Source of the DNA: Rheum nobile | Lineage: Eukaryota; Streptophyta; Magnoliopsida; Caryophyllales; Polygonaceae | Direction of reading: 5' to 3' | NCBI GenBank assembly: GCA_027886185.1 | Contig: WOAB01000056.1 | Coordinates: 16,616,001-16,680,000, forward strand | DNA length: 64,000 bases | Shown here: positions 1-10,919 of the stretch, in pieces | How the letters are laid out: each line of letters opens with the position of its first letter | Numbering within the stretch: the stretch's first letter is position 1 | The notes under the pieces: generated by a model | Told to the model about the DNA's origin: nothing | Database searches by the model: none | The model's input: the letters and a program-made list of their open reading frames with translations, nothing else | Position numbers and translations under genes: made by a program

Positions 1-60
1 TAGAAGCTTGGTAAATAATCTCAAGGACATAAAACTCTCTCTTAGAAGCTTGTGTGGATG

Positions 61-135
61 GGATATGCATTTTTTATACAGGGATATGCATTTTTTATAC
101 AGTGATATGCATTTTTTATACAGTGATATGCATAA
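61..135. repeat. 21-bp tandem repeat, about 3.5 copies
   Basis: The hexamer ATGCAT recurs at 65, 86, 107 and 128, an exact 21-bp period, each followed by a T-run and ATACAG. A related degenerate copy lies at about 205..240. As 21 is divisible by 3 it makes an open frame of seven-residue repeats, which is a by-product and not evidence of coding. Confidence 0.85.
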
Positions 136-520
136 TATACTTGTATAATATGCAATTTGTAATTATGGATTATTTCCTTGGCTGTGAATATGATATTCAT
201 TTGTGTGGATGGGATATGCAATTTTCATACATTGATATGTAGAATATATGCAGTGTATATATTGGTTTCCCCCTATTTCATCATTATCGTCTATTTAATC
301 GTTACGTTAATCCTGTAATAGCAACAAGCACTTTGCATCTAACAGATATTCAGAAATACTTGAGCATGACTAATAGATATTCAAAAAAACTTGAACGATA
401 TTCACGGTATTTATTTTGATATGCAAAAAGTTTCAAATAGTTTGAATACAAATATTTTAAATTGGAATATCAACTACCACATAGTGCATATCTATTAAGA
501 GTTTATGAATATCAGTATGT

Positions 521-525
521 ATACG
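521..525. repeat. Target-site duplication ATACG (left), Athila-2
   Basis: ATACG directly precedes the terminal TG of the LTR at 526 and is repeated at 42965..42969 directly after the terminal CA. This marks both ends of the outermost insertion. Confidence 0.9.
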
Positions 526-621
526 TGATGCGGCTAAAGTCGTTATGCCTAATCAAAGTAATCCTAAAAAACCTAACTAAGTATAGTAGGCAAACAAGGA
601 TCGAATCCCACAGGGAGGTAG
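526..621 (-). repeat. Athila-2 3' LTR, distal fragment
   Basis: Matches the end of the 5' LTR copy beginning at 41679 almost base for base (TGATGCGGCTAAAGTCG...), and breaks at GGTAG where the copia element starts. In the uninterrupted 5' LTR the sequence continues straight on at about 41775. Confidence 0.93.
617..621. repeat. Target-site duplication GGTAG (left), SIRE element
   Basis: GGTAG precedes the copia LTR at 622 and recurs at 28528..28532. The intact LTR copy near 41770 has a single GGTAG at this place, which serves as an empty site. Confidence 0.95.
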
Positions 622-994
622 TGTTAGGAAACGGAACTCTGGAACTTCGGTTTCCCTGAGAGTTCCTTTCCTCAGTTTCTCTACTTTTGACGATGACAAA
701 TATTTTGATACTAATGTTTTATCTCAAAGATGTGTTTAAAGGAACCACATGACAGTTGTTGGAACCATGGAAGCCAAACAAGATAAAGAAACCAAACAAG
801 CAAGCCAAAGGAACCCAGGTGTGCCCAGAAATCTGGGAACACCGAACCTCGGACAAAAGATGGTGAAAGCGACTTGAGCAAAGCTTCCAAAAGTTTGTCA
901 CCATCCAGAGCAAAACTCCAAGATGCCTAGAATGCCAAACCTCGGACAAAGGTTGTTGAAAGCGACCTATCATAAAGCTGTCACCATCCAGAGG
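622..994 (+). repeat. SIRE 5' LTR, first part
   Basis: Same sequence as the start of the 3' LTR at 27407, except that 31 bp present in the 3' copy (around 27610..27645) are missing here. The missing piece lies between two AGAAAT repeats, which suggests a slip-type deletion. The LTR contains imperfect direct repeats, for example CACCATCCAGAG at 899 and 982. It breaks at AGAGG where Athila-1 enters. Confidence 0.93.
990..994. repeat. Target-site duplication AGAGG (left), Athila-1
   Basis: AGAGG is repeated at 17500..17504. The uninterrupted 3' LTR of the SIRE element at about 27805..27820 reads CCAGAGGACAATTCCC with one AGAGG, giving an empty-site proof. Confidence 0.95.
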
Positions 995-2357
995 TGATAG
1001 GTGATATATTGTATAGCACATCTAGTGGTTATTAGCATGATTTAGATGAGTTTTAGGTGTGTTCTGGTGTTAACTCTGTGATCCGGATGAGAAGCCAAGA
1101 AGTGGAGAAAGCATAGGATTTACAGAGTTCTGAAGCACATGGAAGAGAAGAGTTGAGAAGCGGTGCGAAGGATGCAAGGAGAAGCTACGAGAGAAGACAT
1201 AGGAGTTCTGGAGCCTTGCCGCACCCGCGCCGAAGTCTACCGCACCCCGCGGTAGATCATGCAGAAAGGAGAACAAGTTCTGGAGTGCCACCGCACCCCG
1301 CGGTGACACTGACCGCACCCGCGGCGAGAAGACCAGGGAAGAGGAGCTGGACATTGGAAGATCACCGCACCCCGCGGTGGGTATGACCGCACCCGCGGTG
1401 ACGACACGCTGAAGACTTTCCCGGATTTATTTCCGGGATTTCTATTTTCTTTTTATTTTATTTCTGAAACTTTGTTTCCAAGTTTGTTATTTTCTTTTCT
1501 TTATTTCAGAATTAATTTCCCTAGTATTTAAGAGTCTTTTTGAAGACTTTTTTGAGTTAACCTAGTTTCCACCGTTCTTAGTTTTACTCTCACAAACCCT
1601 ATGGAGAACTAAACCTCCATTGTTGCACTTGACGTTTTGAAGCCTTCAATTGATTGGTTGTGAGTTTTCTACTCTTGTTCGATTTCCTATCTAGTTGTAT
1701 TAATTCTCTTGCGCTTGAATGTTTATTGAATCTTATTGGTTTATCTAGACTGATCACCTAGGTTTATTGATATTATCCATATAGCTAAGACTTGTCAATT
1801 CCAGGTTCGGGTTGTATATCTAGTAGCAAACACGATTTACATAAGCGGGTTGCGAGTGTTCATCATGAGAGAGAGTTAATTGCATGTTATAGTAACGGGT
1901 TGTTTCTATTGCATGTATCTTGTTGAATCCTTGGTTGAATGCTATTGCTTTATTGAATCTTGAAGGTTTTCAGGTTTGATTTAGTAATAAGTACTATTAG
2001 GGCTGGTAGAACTAATAGTTACTTAAGATCGGGATAAGAACAACTAAAGGAAAGATAAGAACTTGAGATTAATAGAATTCAGTGATCAACCATATCTCTT
2101 GTTGTGTGGATCTTTGTCAGGTGTGACGCTTTTCCCCATCATATTCACAACTTTTGCCTGTGAATCTATTTACTTGCTTTGTTTTAATTACTTGGTTCAA
2201 GAAAATCATTCAAACCCCCCTAGTTCCTAGTTGGTGACTTGAAAGACACAAGAATTGATAACCTGATTCTCTGTGGGATTCGACCCTTAATTTCCCAAAC
2301 TACCTGTTTAGGTTTGTTAGGATTACTTTGATTAGGCATACGACTTTAGGCCTGTCA
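995..2357 (+). repeat. Athila-1 5' LTR
   Basis: Starts TGATAGGTGATATATTG and ends GGCCTGTCA, pairing with 16128..17499. A TATTTAAG box near 1526 is a plausible LTR promoter. Six GC-rich hairpin motifs lie at 1219..1400. Confidence 0.93.
1219..1400. repeat. GC-rich hairpin motif cluster, Athila-1 LTR
   Basis: Six copies of a motif with arms CACCGC and GCGGTG (or ACCGC and GCGGT) around an ACCC or ACCCC loop, lying in otherwise AT-rich sequence. Copies with four and three central C residues alternate. The same motif recurs inside the element at 3857..4040, 6508..6760, 11337..11850 and 13435..13600, and again in the 3' LTR. Confidence 0.85.
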
Positions 2358-2359
2358 AA

Positions 2360-2379
2360 TTTGGCGCCGTTGCCGGGGA
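2360..2379 (+). promoter_or_regulatory. Primer-binding site, tRNA-Asp type
   Basis: TGGCGCCGTTGCCGGGGA follows the LTR end by a few bases. It is complementary to the 3' end of plant tRNA-Asp, the primer used by Athila elements. Confidence 0.88.
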
Positions 2380-2437
2380 GTCAAATTTTCTGTTTTTGTG
2401 TGTTTGTTTGTTACCAACCTTGGTGTGGACCTATCTT

Positions 2438-3838
2438 ATGGTTCACACTCGTGCTACTAATTCACCCCTTCTTGATCTTGATCCAGAGATTGAGAGAACT
2501 TTTTCCCAGGATCGCAGAGTCAACCGTACTTTGGTTTTTGACAACCTTGCATTTGAGATGGGTGACGCAGATCGAACGTTGAGGTAGTTGACAGCGCCCA
2601 ACCTATAACAGCAACCCTTGGCTGTGACTATCCCTGCTGTAGGAGAGGGCGTAAACTTTGAGTTGAAGTCGGGGCTGATTCATTTGCTCCCGTCATTCCA
2701 TGGATTGAGTGGAGAGGACCCAATCAAGCACATGGGTAAATTCCACACTGTCTGCATGAGCATGAAACCGGCAAACGTCATTGAGGAACAAATCAAGATG
2801 AGAGCTTTCGGGTTTACCCTCAAAGACGCTGCTAATGACTGATATTACCATCTGCCTACTGGAAGCATAGACACGTGGAACAAACTGCATAAGGCATTTC
2901 TCGAAAAGTATTTTCCTACAAAGAAGGCAAACAGTTTGAAAAAGGCTATAAGCAACATCGAGCAGGAGGCTGACGAGACCCTTTATGAGTACTATGAGCG
3001 ATTCAAGAGACTTTGCTCAAGCTGTCCGTTCCACGGGTACACCAATCAAGACCTGGTGCTTCATCTTTACAATGGTCTGCTGGACAGTGAAAGGAGGATC
3101 GTTGATGCTGCATGTGGTGGCAACATTCTAAACACAACACCGGCAGCAACTATGGAAAAGATTCAGGAGATGGCAGAGGGCACAAGAAATTTCGATAGAA
3201 CTTCTACCAAGAGATGAGTCAATGTTGCTGACTCTAATCGCCCTGTGTATGCAAGTGATATCGCTGAGTTGAAGGACATGGTAAGGAGACTTACGCTGCA
3301 AGGAACTCCTCAACAACTCAAAGCATGTGGGATTTGTGTTGATCAATTCCACCCCACCGATGCATGTCCTCAATTACAAGATGATTCGAATGCTGAGGTA
3401 AACGATGTAGGGGGTTATGGACCTCCAAGACCTTGGAATGATCCCTACTCTAACACTTATAACCCGTGATGTAGAGACCACCTAAATTTCAGATGGAGGG
3501 ATCAACCGAATCAACAACAACAACCTCAGCCCAGACCCCCTTTTGTACAAAGGCCACAAGGTCCATAACCTGATGCGTCTCCTTCAACTGAAGATATGCT
3601 CAAAGCTTTGACGAAACATTTCAGCACTCACGTTCAAGCTACGACGTCGAGTATCAAGAACCTAGAGACGTAGATGGGGCAGATGGCTGAGGTGATCACA
3701 AGGATTGATGCACGGACTTCGGGGAATATACCATCTCAAACGGTCGTAAACCCGCGGGAAAACATTAGCGCTGTAACCCTCCGAAGTGGAAAGCAATTGC
3801 CTGTCACTCCTATTGCTGAGAAGGACGATTCAGGAAAA
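2438..3838 (+). pseudogene. Athila-1 gag pseudogene
   Basis: Encodes the structural gag protein that would package element RNA. The ATG at 2438 begins the MVHTRAT start shared with the other two Athila elements here. Recognisable blocks include FELKSGLIHLLP, a GSIDTW segment, the YEYYERFKRLCSSCPFHGY block and the CGIC...HPTDACP cysteine/histidine region near 3330..3370. The reading frame never shifts. It is broken only by stop codons at 2585, 2606, 2840, 3215, 3467, 3566 and 3671, several of which fit C-to-T or G-to-A change at a Gln, Arg or Trp codon. The frame runs on into the protease. Confidence 0.88.
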
Positions 3839-5071
3839 GGGGAGTTTCTGGAGGACCACCGCACCCAGCGGCAAGAGGACCGCACCCGAGGTGAGAATAC
3901 AGAAGAGGACCAGAACATTCAGTTGAAGACACCGCACCCAGCGGTGGGACCTGCCGCACCCCGCGGTGACGATGCTGTTTCTCGAGAAAATTCTGGGGAC
4001 ACACCGCACCCCGCGGTGGAGGCTGACCGCACCCGCGGCGGATCTCCTGGAGCTGCCAAAGAGCCTTACGTGGACACCTACGTTCGTCCATACTTTCCTC
4101 CTCTCGGTTCCGAAAAGCCATCCGCCCCATTCCCAGAGGCGCTTAAGGAGAGAAGGATCGTCGATGATAAGGATCTTTTCGATACATTCAGCAAGTGTGA
4201 GGTAAACATCCCTTTGCTTAAGCTTGTTAAAAGCATTCCCAAGTATGCTCGTTTCTTAAAGGAGCTTTGCACGATAAAGAGAAATCAAAAGCTTAAAGGG
4301 CAGCAGCAGGTCAAGGTGAGCGAACGTGTCTCAGCGGTGTTTCAACGGCGTATGCCCAAGAAGTGCGTTGACCCAGGTATGGTAAGCATCCCTTGTATCA
4401 TAGGTGACACTAGATTCGAAAGAGATATGCTTGATCTCGGTGCATCTATCAATGTTTTGCCTTACTCTCTTTATAAATCACTTGGATTGGGACCTTTGCA
4501 TGAAACATGAATTGTTGTGCAACTTGCTGATAGGTCTAGTGTATACCCTAAGGAAGTAGTTGAGGATGTTTTGGTCATGGTTGACAATTTGATATTCCCT
4601 GCTGATTTCTTTGTCCTAGATATGGAACATGATATGCATGCTGCACCTATTTTGTTAGGAAGGCCATTCTTAAAAACTGCTAGGACTAAGATTGATTATG
4701 TAAGTGGGACACTTACTATGGAATTCGATGGGGAGGTGGTTGAATTTAACATTTATGATGCTATGAAACACCCCGTTGATGACCACTCTTTGTGCTCTAT
4801 TGATGTGATTGAACCCATTGTGCAAGATGTGTTTGATATTTCTGGTTCGGATGAGTTACAATCCATTATTGAGAATGATATAGATGAGTCCCACACGAAA
4901 TATGCTTTGTCAACTAACATGCAGGTGATCATATCTCAGATGGATGTAAATGGTAAGCTTCCTATTGAACCTTTGGGCATTGGCCCCAACTTGCTAACAC
5001 CGAGCGAGAAGCTTGTTCCTTCTGTTGTACAGGCTCCCGAGAATGAACTCAAACAAGAAAACTGTACATAA
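3839..5071 (+). pseudogene. Athila-1 gag-protease linker and aspartic protease
   Basis: Continues the gag frame. Residues encoded by 3850..4050 are a low-complexity linker made of the GC hairpin motifs (read as HRTP, DRTRG and HPAV). The retropepsin-like domain follows, with the active-site motif DLGAS (Asp codon at 4433) and the flap-side block FFVLDMEHD...ILLGRPFL. A TGA at 4508 interrupts it; Athila-2 has TGA at the same codon. The frame ends artificially at 5071, just past the inversion breakpoint at about 5055, where the sequence should have led into RT. Confidence 0.88.
4725..5055. repeat. Inverted duplication, left arm (331 bp)
   Basis: Nearly identical, without gaps by eye, to the reverse complement of 15202..15532. 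Both arms encode the same protease C-terminal stretch beginning at the FNIYDAMKHPVDDH block. The arms bound the inverted block of Athila-1. Confidence 0.92.
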
Positions 5072-5122
5072 AGATAACTAGTGAGTCTACTCCCTCCCCC
5101 ATACTTGAAGTACGCATTGTCC

Positions 5123-6428
5123 TCAATGTGAAAAATAGAAGATAATCATAATAATGGGGAAAATAAAGGAGAACTCACTAATGTGGTGGTGGTCCGGGCG
5201 GGTATGGAAACTGGCCGAAAAACTGCATCTGCTGGTCACCCAGCTGTTGGATCCGCTGGTCCTGCTGATCCATCCTCTGAAATAACTGGGTCTGGAAACC
5301 CTCAAAACGGCCATCGAATCCCTACTGCCATTGCTACTGCTGTAGCGTCATAGCCTTCATCTGTCTGTATATCATGTCCTGCCAGGGGTCCATGGGCGGT
5401 GGTCCCTGGCCTACAGCAGGCATCTCCTCGCCATCCTTATCATCATCAGCGGCCACCTGACTCGAGCTACCCGCGGTAGCCCGCCTTCGTCGAGGCTGGG
5501 GAGGACATTCCATGATCTCTGTAGCAACCGACCCCACTGGTGAGGTGAACGGGTCAGAAGGGAGGAAGAAGTCACTAAGCGCAAGACCATAGGGGAGCGA
5601 CCTCGACAATGCCAGGAGGTGGCTCTTGTCAGTATAAGAGCACCAAAATGGTTGCTTCTTCATCACCTTCAGCATATTGCACTTCCTGAGCAGATTTACG
5701 TCAAAGACATGTGAAAGGATGGGCTCCTGAATCTGGTCGACTCGAAAACCTTCTCTGCAATGAGGGTGATCAAATCACCCTGAATAATATATCTCCTCTC
5801 ACCCTTTCGGATCCTCTGAAGTGCGCCAAGGATGATCTGTACCCAGTCGAGGACCAATGTCGCCTGGGGTAAGACGCTGTAAAACCAATGCAAATCCTTG
5901 AGGGGCACCTTGTTATCCTCCTTGTGCCCCAGAAAGGTCCCCATCATCAGCTTGTGCAACAGCCACAGACAAGGGTGAGTGAATTTATTGTTGTATTCAT
6001 CACCCATATAGTAAGGCAGCCCAGTTGCCGCCTCCCAAAAATCGCACAACGCAGCCTCAGTGGTGCCCTGTCTCCAATCATCACTGGGGGGGCCTAGTCA
6101 CCCCAATAGCGTCTCTCATCTCCCCAGCAGTCACAGAATACTCCCTCCCCTCATACTTGAATGACAAAGAAATAAGCGCTTCGTCGTCCATGGTGCACCG
6201 GAATATGGCGATAAATTGCTTGCATAAATTGTCATAAGAGGGGGCATATCGATCAATAAACCTCCCCAGCCCCGCATGCTCTAAACAAAGCGTTGTGCAC
6301 TCAAGCAGCCCCAACTTCTCTAAAGTGCGCCTATCCAGAAATTTTGTCGGGAGGACACTATGCAATTTCACGATTTCATACTTCTCTTTCTCCTTAGGGG
6401 TCATCCCGACCTTCCTTGCTCTCGACAT
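5123..6428 (-). pseudogene. Athila-1 env-like (ATHILA ORF) pseudogene, main part
   Basis: Minus-strand third gene of Athila-type elements; its role is unproven in plants although its position matches a retroviral env gene. The likely start is the ATG at 6428 (MSRARKVGMTPKEKEK). The best conserved stretch is about residues 20 to 115, ending GEMRDAIGV. A frameshift at a G-run near 6085 moves the frame to about 6049..5740, a second shift lies near 5745, and the C-terminal part (5675..5334) is Pro/Arg/Gly/Gln-rich. The frame is therefore broken at least twice. Upstream minus-strand sequence up to 11870 belongs to the same region but is split by a CACTA element. Confidence 0.78.
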
Positions 6429-6556
6429 TATAATCGAATTACGGTGTTGAAAACGAGAGAGAAGGAGGGACTCACAGTAAAAAGCACAAAAATTGCTTTC
6501 TGATAAGCCGCCGCGGGTGTGGTGGACAGTGCCGCGGGGGCGCGGTGGGATTCTTC

Positions 6557-6763
6557 TGCTTTCTGTTGCCTCGCCGCGGGTGCGGTCAGGGCTCCACCGC
6601 GGGGTGCAGTTCTGGCGCTGGGCGATTCTCGAAGTGGCGAACACGATGCGAGCCTTCAAGTATGCGAACCCATGTGGCCGGTCCTGTGGCTTGGGTTGTG
6701 TCTCGATGGGGGTCGACTCGGTTTGGAGAAGGTGAAGCCAGCGCGGGTGCGGTGGGATTCTTC
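6557..6763. repeat. 207-bp tandem duplication, left copy
   Basis: The second copy begins at TGC 6764..6766 and, after the CACTA insertion, continues at 11323..11522. The copies differ at several positions. The left copy contains the unbroken junction TTCTTCTGCTTTCTGTTGCC (6551..6570), which is the empty-site form of the CACTA target. Confidence 0.9.
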
Positions 6764-6766
6764 TGC
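6764..6766. repeat. Target-site duplication TGC, CACTA-1
   Basis: TGC precedes CACTAGTAC at 6767 and is repeated at 11323..11325 after GTACTAGTG. A 3-bp duplication is the hallmark of CACTA transposition. Confidence 0.92.
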
Positions 6767-6985
6767 CACTAGTACAAAACTTGCGTTTCTCAGGGAAAAT
6801 TTCTCAGGGGTTTTTTATAACCCCCGTGAAACAATCCACGGTCAGGGTTTTTTTTAAAAAACCCCGAGAAATATAGTCTAATAATTTTATTTTTAATCTC
6901 TCAGGAGTTTTATTAGAACCCACTTAAAAAATTGTATTGATCTCGGGATTTTTATTAATAAACTCCTAAGAAATACACCTCCCGC
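6767..6985. repeat. CACTA-1 left terminal and subterminal repeats
   Basis: After the terminal CACTAG come repeated hairpin units in which CTCAGGGG-like and AACCCC-like stretches flank T- or A-runs, for example GGGGTTTTTTATAACCCCC. Such arrays bind the accessory protein in known En/Spm elements; binding here is inferred. Confidence 0.8.
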
Positions 6986-7099
6986 CATATTATTCACTAA
7001 TTAATTAATTTATCCAAATAATAAAAAATTTGGTGTGAACAATACCCTAAAAAAATTAAATCATTCTAACTTCGATCTCCTTCTTCCTGCCGTGCTCGA

Positions 7100-7400
7100 C
7101 AGTACACCGTACCCCAGCCCTTTGCGAATTGCGCTCACCGGTGTCCCTCAAGCACTAGCGTCGGTCCTCGCCCACCGTCGGTCGCCCAAGTTCTAGCGGT
7201 CGGTCCTCGCCCATCGTCACCGTCGGTCGCCCAAGCGCTAGAAGTTGGACCTCGCCCATCGTCACCGTCGGTCGTCTTCGATTGCTCGGCGCTGCTGTCC
7301 GCTTCAATTTCTGGGTGCCCTCTGTGTGGATTGGCTGCTGTCCGCTTCAATTTCTGAAGTTCCTTGCTTGTCATCTTCAAACTTGCTCAATTAACCGTAA
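7100..7400. repeat. GC-rich imperfect tandem repeat upstream of the CACTA-1 gene
   Basis: Three imperfect copies of a unit containing GGTCCTCGCCCA and GTCGGTCGCCCAAG lie at about 7160..7280, followed by two copies of TGTCCGCTTCAATTTCTG near 7296 and 7330 and a third near 7397. The composition is much richer in G+C than the rest of the element. It may be a 5' leader or captured DNA; no clear first exon was found between here and 7942. Confidence 0.55.
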
Positions 7401-7941
7401 GTGTCCGCTTCAATTTCTGGTTGTTGTCCTCTTAAATTCAGCTACCTAGTACTCTACTCCTCTTATGTGAATTTATTTGGGGAAAGGAACATCACTTTGT
7501 TCATCGCTTCTTAAATCTTGGACTAAAAGATATCAATTTGTAACTTAGGCTAGCCTAGAAATCCTGTAAATTTATCCTATTTATGAATTACACCTCTCTT
7601 TAAAAAAAGAAACAAACCCACAAATTTTAACAGCAAAGAAACATTGTTTTGAATTGTCAAAGACATACAAGAGTAAAGAAAAGAAAAGGAACCCACAAAT
7701 TTTAACAGAAAAGAAACATTGTGTTGATTTTTTTTTGTTTAATGGTGTGGATTTGTGGTTCAGTTGGAGGGATGGGGAAATGTAGAAATTTGTTTAGTTT
7801 ACAGCTAGCTGCATTGTCTAGATTCTTGCACGGGTATGCTTAGTTAAAAATGAAAGTACTCACCTAGCTGCATTGTCTAGATCCAGCTCATGTGTATTAT
7901 GATATTAATGCTAATGCTCTAATTTTTTAAATGATGTACAG

Positions 7942-10703
7942 GAGAAATTTGTTATAGATCAATCTAATATGAAGTTGATAACTTTAAGTGCTGCTAAGAA
8001 GTGGGGTGATTTCAAACATATTCTCACAAAGGAGTATTTTTACATGAAAGAAGACAAAGGTCAGATTCGTACGCAACCTCCAGAGGAGTTTCCTTTCATT
8101 GACAAAGATACATGGGCTGAGTTTATAAAACAACGTTGCACAAGCGAGTTTCAAGTAATAACTACTAGTTTGTTTACACATTCAAATTTTGAATCGTGAT
8201 ATTAAATAAATTAATATGAACTATTAATTAATGATTGTAAGCAGGAAATTAGTGAGCGCAACAGTGAGCTTGCAAAGCAAAACAAATATCCTTTTAGATC
8301 ATCTCGAAAGAGTTATGCTCGAATAGAGGAAGAATTGGTACGTAGAATACATTGTCGTGTTAAATGCTTGTATCATTAATATATATTTATAAATTGATAA
8401 ATGTCTTTTAGCTTAGAGAACAAGGGTTGGATCCTACTAGTTCCTCCTTACCAAGATGTGAGTTGTGGATGGCTGGTAGGCAAACTTATAATGGCAACTA
8501 TGATGGGGAAGTTGTGAATGTTGTTAGAAATATTGTAAGTTTTATACACTACCTTATATAATCAATATAAAATATGTCAACTTGTTTCAAAGTTTGATTA
8601 TATATTGTTGTTTTAGGGGTCATTAAAGGAACAAGTTTCTCTAGGCCAAATATCGCCTGAAGGTAGAGAAGATATTTTGGCTTTGGCCTTAGGAAAGGAA
8701 GATCATGCTGGCAGAATTAGGGGTGTTGGTGCTGGTGTGGGAGTGAAGAAGTACTTCCCTGAGAATAGGCATAGAAATTCAAGTGCTGCCTCTGAGATTC
8801 GAATAAATGAACTTCAAGCTAAAATGGAAGTACTCCAACAGGAAAATGCTTCTAGAGATCAATTATTGGATCAACTAAAATCACAATTGGAGTTTTTTCA
8901 GAAAAATTGGATGGAGACCCATGGAGAAGTGCCACCTGTACAAGTGTCATTCTCTTCAAATGACAATGACAGCTATTCCAAAACAAAGTCTCCATCGTCC
9001 CATGAACCAATGGTATGTATAACAAATTAGCTTTTGACTAGAAAATAAAAGAATTTAATGTTATTGAGCCATACGTTTATTGCAGGAGACATAGGAAGAA
9101 TGTGATTTATTTTGGCCTGATCTACGCTCTAAAGTGGCTAAAGGGAGGGTTCTTGTTCCTCCAACGGGAAAAGTTTTAATGCATCATTGCCAACCGCTAG
9201 GATCAGATAAACTCAAAATTCTAGTTGAGGACGTGTTAATGCCAAATGTTGTTGTGCCCTTTCCCACTGAAGAGGTCACTTCAGTTTTACAAGCTAAAGA
9301 CACTCTTGTGGTATGGCCTAAGGGACTAGTAGTCATTTTATAGGTAATTTCTTACTTTAATGGATTTAGTAGGATTTTTGTTCAAATTACTTTAATTTTC
9401 AATGTTTGTATCATGATATATAACTCTTTATCTTATGCTCAGAATCAAAACTCCGAGTGTAGAAAGAACCCAACCCCTAGACAAAAGAAAATGGATGAAG
9501 ATATACACCGACACCAACAATACGCGACCACATTGGAGAAATACCGTATAAACTATCCTTCTTTGCCAAGTTCTTTTTTGATCACCATCGATATTGAAAA
9601 GGATATTTTAAACTACAAACAGCAACTACATGTTGGGAAAGAGCAGATTAGGATGTGCTTACAAAAGGATGCAATGGATAATGTTCATATTGCTCTATAC
9701 ATGAAGTAAGTTGAGAGGTTAAAGTATACTTCTATATTATTTTTAGACCAAAGTATATTACAATTTGTTTAGTGATTGCATATGTTTTTTCTGACAGGTA
9801 TTTATATGAAAGTCGTCCTTCCAATATTTATGCATTTTTCTGTCCAACATATATTGCTGATGGTTACAAGGATTCAGAGGAGAAAAAGGGGAGGTATATG
9901 GTGGATTCAATGTCTGAACTAGAGATGACAAACCGGATATGGTTTGCCGCTTATAACCAAAGGTTAGTACAACACATTTGTTAATGCATGGTATAATATA
10001 ATATATGAAATCAGTTATTATTCATAATTTATATCTGCACTTTTTTGTAGGTTTCATTGGATGCTTGCTGTTATAAATCCATGGGATAATATTGTTTATT
10101 GGCTAGATCCGTTAAGGAAGGTTGTACCTGATAAATTCAGAGCTATGGTTGATACGTAAGTCATCTTAATTTTTTAGTTCTTTAATCAATCATATATATA
10201 TATATATATATATTTAACTACTATATATATTTTGTAGTTCCATTACTGTCTTTTTAGTGCAAAAAAGCAAAAACAATAGGAGGAAGACACGTTGGTTGAA
10301 TATTTCAGTAAGTCAATATTGGTTTCATTCTTGATTTGTCTTTTATTTCACCATTTGTTTATAAAATGTTCTATGCATGTAGTGATTTGGATTTTTTTCC
10401 TTTACTTTTGTAGTGTCCTGAACAAGAACCAAACACTCTAGATTGTGGTTATTATGTATGTCGATACATGCGAGAGATAATTGATCAAAAGTGCATTGCC
10501 ATCCCAATCAATGTAAGTGTGTGATATAATTTATACAAATTGATATTATGTGTATACATATATACAGAAATAATATTGGCATGCAATGTATATGTTTTTT
10601 TTTGTAGTACTTTCAAGATTCACCAAGCGTCTACGACATACATCAGATTGATGAGATACGAGAGGAATGGTTTCAATGTTTGGAGACACATATCGCAAAT
10701 TAA
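7942..10703 (+). pseudogene. CACTA-1 Ptta/En-Spm accessory protein fused to Ulp1-like protease
   Basis: Exons read as 7942..8154, 8245..8337, 8412..8534, 8617..9012, 9086..9343, 9443..9705, 9798..9962, 10051..10155, 10238..10308, 10414..10512 and 10608..10703, all with GT-AG borders and matching phases; the first exon is not identified. The first half resembles the plant Ptta/En-Spm transposase-associated domain (SRKSYARIEEEL block), followed by a coiled coil (about 8800..8900). The second half resembles a C48 Ulp1-like cysteine protease: His in RFHWMLAV, Asp in YWLDP, Gln in CPEQ and Cys in LDCGYYVC are all present. In-frame TAG codons at 9092 and 9341, both explainable as CAG to TAG, break it, so it is called a pseudogene. 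Substrate is unknown; ubiquitin-like protein removal is the family role. Confidence 0.8.
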
Positions 10704-10919
10704 GTAGCTATTCCACTTACACGTTAGAATTTGGATGTAAAACAATGATATTATGTCAGTTTGAATTGTTTGCAAACATTAGAACATGTAGGATTTATTT
10801 AACATTTGAAGATATACACTTATGTAAATGATTTATTTAATATTTGAATATATATACTTTTTGTATTTAATTAATAATGATTTCTTTTATTACTATTTTA
10901 TATATAATTATTATACCCG

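Larger units (their letters stand above)
1..525. other. Left host flank of the nested stack
   Basis: AT-rich sequence with no convincing gene. It holds a short 21-bp tandem repeat near its start. It ends with the 5-bp ATACG (521..525) that recurs at 42965..42969, so in the unoccupied state this flank joined directly to the sequence at 42970. Short open frames here are low-complexity and are not called. Confidence 0.7.

Noticed and set aside
61..250. Repeat array at the window start as a CRISPR or peptide-repeat gene
   Set aside because: Direct 21-bp repeats without spacers in AT-rich plant DNA; the peptide repeats follow from the 21-bp period alone.
719..1021. Minus-strand open frame across the SIRE and Athila LTR border
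   Set aside because: It crosses two element boundaries and has low-complexity, non-conserved protein; a chance frame in LTR repeats.
1070..1386. Overlapping open frames on both strands over the LTR GC motifs
   Set aside because: They come from the GC-rich hairpin repeats, which remove stop codons; the same frames recur wherever the motif is.
7135..7380. Minus-strand open frame in CACTA-1
   Set aside because: Produced by the GC-rich tandem repeat; no splice link to the gene and no domain.
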